This document shows, piece by piece, positions 55,942 through 64,000 of a DNA stretch of 64,000 nucleotides. Under the pieces are notes generated by a model that saw only the letters and a list, made by a program, of their open reading frames with translations, did not search any database and was not told where the DNA came from. This stretch comes from Erpobdella octoculata (taxonomy: Eukaryota > Annelida > Clitellata > Hirudinida > Erpobdellidae), in assembly GCA_963978895.1 (NCBI GenBank), contig OZ022244.1:30275175-30339174 (forward strand). The letters run 5' to 3'. Every line of letters starts with the position of its first letter. The stretch's first letter is position 1. Both the position numbers and the translations under genes were made by a program.

Positions 55942-58400
55942 CTGAGAAAGTTTTTTATGGAAATAATTTCAATTAATTATCAAATTTAATGATGCTAATA
56001 GGAGGGACCAGACCAGATACCAGATACATGAGGCTGTAGTGGATGTTTGACGATATCTGAGGGAATGCTCAAGCATGGATTCCTTAATATTTGAATATGC
56101 TAATATTAAAGATCAATGGTTTGATGTTCGATCCATGAAACTGCAAGAATTTAGGCTATGCTGCTGGAGTTTGATGAAATTGGCTTAAGGTGTTCTCGTT
56201 GGAAGTCGTGGCAGTTGACATATTTTGTTAATGTCGTCGAGATTATGGGTAAAAGTTAAAAGAATAGCTAATGGGTCAAGTAACTATTGTGTGTTATTCT
56301 TATTCAAGCAGGGCAATCGGCGCCAGCACCTGACTAGTGACTACTATCAAGGATGTCTTGATATAACAAGTAAGTTGTTATATCAAGATATCCTTGCTAC
56401 TATAAATTTGAAAGATCTAATCTTATGAAACTTAACCTTTGTATTAATACAAAAATAGTGTTATACATAAGTAAATGTTTATTTTTAATAGTTTTCGATT
56501 GTAAATTTTTCTCAAATTAATTCTAAATAACAGAATAGAAAAACCCCAATATAATTTTTATTAAATTTCTCATAGCTTAAATTTGTCTCTTAAAACATAG
56601 ACAGAATCATTTTTCAAATTAAAAAGTTAAATTAATTTGCTTTCAAAAATTGAAATAATTTAATACAACATTGTATTGTCATAAGGAGCGTGTTTTCTTT
56701 CTAAATTTCAGTTTGATTGAATGACGAGAAACTTGTTAATTTTCAGTGCTAAGATTTTTCGTCAAACACGCAAGCTAACAAGCAAGCAAGACCGGCGGTG
56801 AAGCTAATATAAGAGATTTAAAAATCAAGTTTGCTTGGTGGCCTTGAGGCCCATTGACATGGACTTACGCCACCTTAAATATTGTCCAACACTCATTCAT
56901 TCATTCATATTGAAATTTAACAAAAACCTTTTTAAGCTGACCTCACATAGGCATTTCAAGCAGGTGTTGTCTATGGCCTTCTTGGGAGAAAAACCTTCGA
57001 ATAAAACCAAATCAATACACAATCACTAAATTAATGAGTAACTTTTTTTATCAGTGCCAGTGTATTTATTTATCATATTTTTGGCAAAAAACTGCACGAT
57101 CCGTGATTTTAAACCAAATAAACACTCTCGATTTTCAAAATTCGCTATCAGGCCAAATCTGAAATGTTACTGAATGCCAAAAAACATGTCCTAGCTGAGC
57201 CACCGTACCTACAAAATAGCAGAGATGGAAATATAAAATACAAAAGTCAATCACATCAACTAACACAAAATAACGACAAACGTAATAATAAAATAGCGAA
57301 TCATTTTTTATATTTAATCGGATATTGGCTCAGTGAGCGTATTCGATGGACAAATCGGCTTATTTGCTTGCGTTTATATAAGCCAAGGTCTCGCGGAGAA
57401 AGCCATGTAGTTTTACAAGATACTATGAGTAAGTAGGTATACTCTTGAGTGAGTGAGTGTAGACTCTTTTGTGTTTACACAATACACAATCACGATGAGT
57501 CGGGTTACCAGTTAGGTATATTCAGTGGAAACCATCGATACTGAAATCAAATGGTTTCAATCGTTTGCAGTGTATTTTGAAGCTATAATAATGATGAATC
57601 ATCGGATGATAATGATGATGACGATCACGATGATGATTATATGTATATGATAACTAAGTATTTACTATCTTTTAACAATTAAACTTTTATTTAGGTTACA
57701 ATCTATTTGTGTGTGTCTTTCTCTGTACGTAAATCTTGCAAGTAAAATTTAACCAGCTTTTTGACTAGCTAGGAGGCTGAAACTTTCATTATAGTTATAT
57801 TCATTGGTTGACAATATATAATTAAAAAAACAAAAAAAACCTAATTTGAACATCTTTCGTATTTCTAAATCGAGTGTATTTGAAATAAACGTTTGTGTTG
57901 AAAACCTCGTTTTTTCCTTTATTTGTTTCGGCTCTAGTCTAGTCCGTAGTGCTATTCAGTGCGTTCTGGGCCGTTTCGTCGCAAGCTGTGAATTTTTGTC
58001 GCGACGAAAATGTATACCCTGCGACGAAACGGCTTTGCGACGAATTGGCCTGCACCACCATAATATAGGTACCTACCTATTTTGATTGAGGAAAGATTTC
58101 AATTTAGAAACCGATGATTCGTGGAATAAAACAATTCTCCCGTTCGTGTTTGCCGCTATGTGAATGTTTAATTATGTTTAGCAGTTGAAAAATAGACTGG
58201 ATACGCATCTTTTAGACTTCACGAAGCTACTTGAATATTTATTACGGTGTGTTGCAAATAATATTGTATTATATTGCATTATAATATTTAAAATAAATTA
58301 TTTTAATTGCAATAATAATTGAAACTAACAGTAAATAAAATTATTTTTTATCTATTAATTGTATGAACGAAAGTCGAATGAAAACAATATTTACCACTTC
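55942..58400. other. Intergenic with repeat B and hairpins
   Basis: A 22-bp hairpin at 56348-56396, repeat B at about 57690-57935, GAT-rich tracts at 57590-57640, and a hairpin at 57970-58033 (GCCGTTTCGTCGCA inverted). An ORF at 57164-57436 has no recognisable domain. Confidence 0.5.
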
Positions 58401-58686
58401 CTTTTCTCCGATCTAATTTTACACGTTAGGTTGATTGCACCGTTTATCGCAAAGTAAGAAGTTTTTCTGTTAATCTGCACAATTAAATAATTATTTTTGA
58501 ATAAAGTTTGAGTTTTGTGAAAATTTAATAAAAGAAAGCTAATTCTTGTCTCCCATCTTGTTACACAACGCCAACCGAATGTTGGGCAACATTATCGTCC
58601 ACTGCCACTATTTAAAGCAGAGGAGTGCATTAAAGTGAAGCAAATGAACTGGATTGGTAACGTCTAATTTTTACACATTTTTATAG

Positions 58687-59183
58687 ATGCAGATCTTTGT
58701 TCGTGGTTCGGAGCTCAGGACCGTCACTGTGTCCGAGAATGACACAGTTGAGGTTCTCAGAAAGACTGTCGCTGAACTGGAAGGATTGAACGTTGATGAC
58801 GTCCTTCTTTTCAATGCTGGGTCCCCACTGGAGAATGAATTTGTCCTCGGCAGTCATGTTGAGGATCTCTCAACCCTTGACCTCACAGTGAGGATGGTCG
58901 GAGGTAAAGTTCACGGATCTCTGGCCCGTGCCGGTAAAGTCAAGGGACAGACCCCTAAGGTTAGATTCAAATTTTCTGCTTTTTCATACTATTAATGTTA
59001 ATGTAAACTTAAAATTAGTCATCCAATTTGTAATTTTTTTTATGTGTAAAGGTTGACAAACAAGAAAAGAAGAAGAAGAGGACTGGTAGAGCCAAGAGAC
59101 GAATCCAGTACAACAGAAGATTTGTCAACGTCGTCGCTACTGCCGGTAGGAAGAAGGGACCCAATGCCCAGAGCACTGCTTAA
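58687..59183 (+). CDS. FAU: FAU: ubiquitin-like protein (FUBI) fused to ribosomal protein eS30
   Basis: Exons 58687-58959 and 59052-59183; 134 residues. N-terminal ubiquitin-like domain ([15 protein letters not shown], ending DLTVRMVGG), then [18 protein letters not shown] and the basic eS30 part ([25 protein letters not shown]). The fusion is cut after the GG pair to release eS30 for the small ribosomal subunit. Human FAU is 133 residues. A splice acceptor (TTTTTATAG) abuts the ATG, so a non-coding first exon lies upstream, possibly starting at the pyrimidine tract CTTCCTTTTCTCC near 58396, as in ribosomal-protein (TOP) genes. AATAAA at about 59208 is the poly(A) signal. Confidence 0.95.
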
Positions 59184-59229
59184 ATATGGATTCAGTTGAA
59201 CTTTAAACAATAAAACGTTTTAAATGTAG

Positions 59230-60782
59230 AGGCGTGGTTTTCTTGACTCTGTGAAAAGGGGTGTTGATAAAGTTTTAAATCATATTTTACCGTCATTCAT
59301 GTTGACTGATACTCCCACTAGGTGCCAGCGGTGTGAATACTCTTCATAGTTAATCAAACTGAAGTGCTAATATTGCCTGATATAAACTTACCGGGTGTTA
59401 ATCTGATATTGTAATGATCCTGGCCTGTAATACTTTTTTTTAAATTCATTGTTTAAAGAAATAAAAAAGAAAAACTTAAAAATTGCAACTAACAGAATTT
59501 TAATTATTTGCCTCTAATTAATTTCACTTGTCTGCTTAAGTGAAATCTTTTTAACTGAATATTGGAAAACCACCCAATTTTTATTTGATTTTTTTAGATG
59601 GTAAAATTCTAGACTGTCCAAAAATTTTACATGAAGCACAAAATTTTTTTTTGTTCTAAGTTCAAAAATATGATAATCATAACTTTTTATTGTAAACTAA
59701 AGAATTTTCTGAAATGTCTACTGCTTTGTAAATGAACTAAAGCTAATAAAGTTGGCTAAACTTTTTATGACTGAAATTTTTATCTAAGCTGCATATGGCT
59801 GCTGATTTGCTTAAACATTCTAAATGCTTAGACTTGCTGTAAAATAACAACGGTAAATTCTGTCTTCAGAAACTAACTGCTGAAAACGTCGGGTTCTGAG
59901 ATTGGTAACAATCGGTTGTGGACAAAGAATCACGTTCGGTTTACAGTAGTTGAGAAAATGAGCTCCACGTAATATCAAACAAAACATTTTTTAAAGCAGT
60001 CTAGACCAGATAGCCATATAATGATGGAATTACCAAAATACTCACTGTTATGAATCCTAATTTTAATCCTTTTTTCCCTCCTCCCATATCCAGGTTGTGC
60101 TTTTAAAACGGTCTGCTGCGAATGGACTGGACCTAAAAAAATCGGTAAATACATGGCTCTAGTCTGTAAGCTCTTATGGGCAGTCTTATGACTATTTTAG
60201 AATTTGACAAATACTACTAATCGATGAACAAATGGAAATGTTTTATTCCATTTTCACACGTTTTCTGATTTTTTATGCAAATTCCTTCAATGGTAGTAAC
60301 ATCCCCAGGTACTGTAAAGTGGTTCTTGAAAAATAACTTAAATTTCAAAGGAAGCTTCTACTGGGTATCGAACACCATTGTTGTAATTCACCTCTGCCAA
60401 AGTTGAACCAAGCAGTAAAATATTCAATATTTTTGCTAATTCAAGCAATTCGACTGTCTAAAGGGGCAAAATATAATGATCATGTGAAAACGGTAATAAC
60501 CAGTTCCTGAATCTATTTCATCAATGGTGCAACACTTTCATCTTAATATCATCAGATCTCTAATAGCACTAACTCAGCTAGATTCACAGCCTTGTAATAA
60601 AAGTATTACGTATTCCATAGGTGTTAGGGAACAATGTCCTGAAAAGGCAGGCCGACACCACTCATGTTTGAAGCTCCCCCTCTTTTTTCCACATAAAAAA
60701 ATTTGTTCACAACAAAATAAAAAACTGATTTTTAACAATTTATTTATAAAGATATTACAGTCAAAAATAGAAATTGTCTTCT
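59230..60782. other. Intergenic
   Basis: AT-rich, no repeat family or gene recognised. A 51-nt exon-like piece (60094-60144, CAG and GTAAAT borders) has no partner exons. Confidence 0.4.
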
Positions 60783-63687
60783 TTAATTCGCTAAATCGTC
60801 TTCGTCTTCCTCCGATTCGTCCTGTTCATAAATAAACATGATTTATTAACTGCATATTTTTATGCAAATTCATCAACAAACAAACAAATAAATCAATTAA
60901 TTTAAATCAAACCAATTAATTATAATTTAAACCAATCAATCAACTAATTACCTCTGATATTAAGGTGTTATCTGCATAAGTGTTTTCATCTGAAATTTCA
61001 AAATTATTTTACGTTAATAAATCTAACATTATATACAGTGGTACTCCCCCCGAACGACCCCCCATTTATGACTCTCATTTTTTATTGTTTTTCGCTGATG
61101 GTTAGGCCTTCAAGCCCAACCAACGTCCCCCATTTATGACCCCTCTTTTTACAATCAGATTTTTGCGATAAATATTCATGGCCGTAAAGGGGGTGTGCCA
61201 CTGTATATAGACATTTGAAAAATAAATATTAGTGTCATTTAAAATTATCTGAAACTTGATTAATTCAAAAAATATAAATCACCTTCGCTGAGTTGTAATT
61301 CATCAATTATGGTTGATTCGTTCATTTGTGTTTGTGTCAACTGTGAAGATAATAAGCATTGCAGATTATGTTAGAAAACACATATAATAAATAAATAAAA
61401 ACCATTTAGTTTCAAATTCCTATTTCTGAAGTCATTTTTAAACGATAACTTTACACTGCATATGTATAAACGTCCACTACACGTTCATCCGACCGGGCTT
61501 GTATTTTATCTCAAGATTACCTGACCCATAAATTCTCCCAAGATGACCCGATCAATATCAAACAAATTACAAACACAAGTTTGTAAAAATGACACAGAAT
61601 ATTGGTCAACCATGTAACACGATTAAAAATCATTTCAAATAATTATTAAAAATGTTTATCGACTAGGGTCGAGTCATCATCCTGCAGTTTTCAAAATTCC
61701 GAACCCGATCAGTGCACGACTCAGTATTTAACGATCGCTTTTACAAGTCGCCGTAAAACAAATAGGATAAATTTAGCGTACAAAAAAACGAAAACGTGTA
61801 CGAGCAATCAACCAAACAACAACGGTAAAAAATAAATTAGAATATATATATTCAAATATTAATAAATTAGAATATATATTCAAATATAAATAAATTAGAA
61901 TATATATATTCAAATATAAATAAATTAGAATATATATTCAAATAAAAATAAATCAGAATATATATATTCAAATATAAATAAATTATATATATTCAAATAA
62001 AAATAAATTAGAATATATATATTTAAATATAAATAAATTAGAATATATATTCAAATATAAATAAATTAGAATATATATATTCAAATATAAATAAATTAGA
62101 ATATATATTCAAATATAAATAAATTAGAATATATATTCAAATATAAATAAATTAGAATATATATTCAAATATAAACAAATTAGAATATATATTCAAATAC
62201 AAATAAATTAGAATATTTAATTCAGAACGAACCTGCGTGTCAAGGACGTTTTTCATTCGTCCGACGAGTTCGAAAATGTTTTTAAACGTCGACATCGAGA
62301 CGCCAGACGTCACGATCGGTTCGAGAATGCGTTTGCAAGTTGGCTTGGATAATGAAGAAAAAAAAACACATTAAAATTGATAATACAATTCAAATGTTTA
62401 TATCAATAATGCAAATGTATATTTAATAATTAATGCTTATATCAATAATTAATATGTTTATATCAATAATTCAAATGCTTATATCAATAATTCAAATGTT
62501 TTTATCAATAATTAAAATGTTTGTATCAATAAATTAAATGTTTATATCATCAATTAGGTAATATATTTTTAACTAATATTAAATAATAACACTGTCTGTA
62601 ACATGTTAGATGTAATTATGTACATCACAGGTAAAAGATGTTATGACATTTTTGTAGAGTTACTTTTAAACTCATTAATATACATATCAAAAATAAAACG
62701 TTGCTATATATATACTTACAGAAGTTATTTTAGATGTATGTACAGACGCAACGGCTCTCAGCCACATCTTCGCTGTTCGGCACCTGAGGCGATTCGAAAT
62801 GAAAGAAAAACACATTTGAACAAAGGATATTATAATTACTTAAAAATAAATACAACACTTGTTAAAAAAAAATTTTTTTCTCGTTAAATCAAATTCTACC
62901 ATTTATTTTATCGTATTTTTAAAATATTGTCCCGTCCCGTACGAGTATACCAAAACAAGTAAAATGTTGCCACCATCACTCCACTTGCCAGCCAATAGCA
63001 AAAGCCGTTACAGCCACCATTACAAAGACAGGAGACATATTGTACTAAATAATGATTTCTTTTTTATTATTGCATTGTTTCTCATAAGTTTTTAGGCAAA
63101 ATTAGATAACAATTGATGGTAGGGATGTGGGTGAATTTTAGATTACAAGATTTCTGGACATCCGGACAATTGAAAGTTAATAAAAACATGTACTTATTAC
63201 TCATCGTGTTGCATTGATATATCAAAGAAAAAACCTTTGTTGATTTGGTTTTGTGACCCTTTTATCGAGTTCCTGGATTAACGGTTCTATGCAGTCAGCC
63301 GGAAGATCCTTTATTGCAGACATTATCTGATCGCAGTTCGACGTCGCTAGAATTTCCTTTTTTTTTGTTTAAAAAAATTAATAATTTTAAAATAGTGATA
63401 AAAATAAGACTTATACATTCGTGGATATATCTACGTCGATTTCAATTATAGGCTAGAATAAAATATACAAACATACAAATATACATTAATGAAAATACTC
63501 ACATTACTACTCTTTATCAGCAAGAATACAATGAAGTCATAATATGTATATATTTAGTAAACAACAATATACTTCACGTCAAGCCTACATTTAGTATCTT
63601 CTTATTGTTATTTTTAAGAGCTTGCGCCAACGATGCGGTCGAAGTTTCTGGCTTTTCTTCGGCTGCAAGTCGCTCCCCGAATGTCAT
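60783..63687 (-). CDS. WDR43: WDR43/Utp5 homologue, C-terminal part (7 exons, 5' end outside window)
   Basis: Exons on the minus strand: 63687-63589, 63356-63235, 62783-62720, 62343-62233, 61340-61283, 60989-60952, 60821-60783. Phases close, giving 163 residues and a stop. The order MTFGERL, SLAQALKNNNKKILNEIL, LPADCIEPLIQELDKRV, AKMWLRAVASVH, FELVGRMKNVLDTQ follows the Utp12 domain of WDR43. It ends in an acidic tail (DESEEDEDD). In other species it is a t-UTP subunit of the small-subunit processome that supports pre-rRNA transcription and early 18S processing in the nucleolus. The first listed exon starts in phase 0 and the WD40 part must lie beyond 64000. Confidence 0.8.
61828..62220. repeat. 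25-28 bp tandem repeat in a WDR43 intron
   Basis: About 14 units of AATAAATTAGAATATATATT followed by CAAATAT. A second, looser set (TTATATCAATAATTCAAATG) follows at 62395-62550. Confidence 0.92.
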
Positions 63688-63739
63688 CTGCGAAGTCATA
63701 AATATATATTATTTAAAAGTAAACTTTATTTTTCAAGTT

Positions 63740-63890
63740 ACATGTGCGAAGAAAGATATGGATGAGCTCGGCCTGAAGCGGCAGTCTGCCCTGGATCGTG
63801 ACTTGTGGAGGGGCCTGATATGGAAAAACGTCCAACCCTAGCATAGCGTGGAATAGGGACGTTTCAAAAATAAATGATGATGATGACATA
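63740..63890 (+). mobile_element. LINE 3' end with (GAT)n tail
   Basis: Same terminal codons (ELGLKRQSALDRDLWRG.., stop at about 63841), UTR and GATGATGATGAC tail as the inverted copy at 5860-6010. Confidence 0.65.
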
Positions 63891-64000
63891 AATTCAGTGT
63901 GTTGAACAATGGTTGTCATTTGTTTCTTCTACCAGCAGGTTTTTCCACAGGGATTTGTGAAACACCCTTTAACCTCATCACATGGGTATGCGCATGCTGT

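Noticed and set aside
57164..57436. 90-codon frame
   Set aside because: No domain, no splice partners, AT-rich chance frame.
60094..60144. Isolated 51-nt exon between FAU and WDR43
   Set aside because: Good borders and open in frame but no partner exons or recognisable sequence.

Overview
This is a eukaryotic, AT-rich animal window: genes are split by introns with GT..AG borders, there are nuclear tRNA genes, and roughly two thirds of the sequence is repeats. Two invertebrate-type (i-type) lysozyme genes, Penelope-like retroelements and a TTAGGG-like tract point to an invertebrate. A lophotrochozoan (mollusc, annelid or relative) is my best guess; that is inference, not proof.

Layout. (1) 0.6-4.2 kb: a compact coiled-coil gene on the minus strand whose first exons match FAM184. 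(2) 4.5-6.2 kb: a diverged satellite and fragments of dispersed repeats. (3) 6.3-26.7 kb: an accessory block. Two intronless cullin-like genes in opposite orientation (6321-8483 and 24468-26654) flank a nest of mobile elements. The nest holds the remnant of one Penelope-like element (PLE2), a long (TA)n tract, a near-complete Penelope-like element (PLE1) with ~1 kb pseudo-LTRs, and a 6.9 kb Mutator-like (MULE) DNA transposon inserted in the PLE1 3' pseudo-LTR. Each PLE carries a hammerhead ribozyme, and the MULE has split one copy of the PLE1 ribozyme, leaving a perfect 10-bp target duplication. (4) 27.8-33.9 kb: a 12-exon DOMON + cytochrome b561 gene (ferric-chelate-reductase-1-like). (5) 36.1-42.0 kb: a complete 4-exon i-type lysozyme on the minus strand, whose introns are full of MITEs and microsatellites. 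(6) 43.5-44.6 kb: four tRNA genes (Ser-AGA, Thr-TGT, Thr-TGT, Ser-AGA) arranged as an inverted cluster; a third Ser-AGA gene and a broken Thr copy lie at 52.2-52.7 kb. (7) 45.8-50.6 kb: a long degenerate tandem array without credible coding capacity. (8) 53.8-55.9 kb: the 3' half of a second lysozyme, lacking a catalytic Asp, with a 1.57 kb TATG microsatellite in its intron. (9) 58.7-59.2 kb: FAU (ubiquitin-like protein fused to ribosomal protein eS30). (10) 60.8-63.7 kb: the 3' seven exons of a WDR43/Utp5 homologue on the minus strand.

The housekeeping genes (FAU, WDR43, tRNAs, all for making ribosomes or for translation) are unrelated in position to the accessory block. The points most worth a second look are the twin intact cullin-like genes, the two hammerhead ribozymes (one overlapping the first AUG of its element), and the MULE that landed inside a ribozyme. 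All exon joins were deduced by eye from splice sites and reading phase. For every multi-exon gene the phases close exactly, but no database search was possible.
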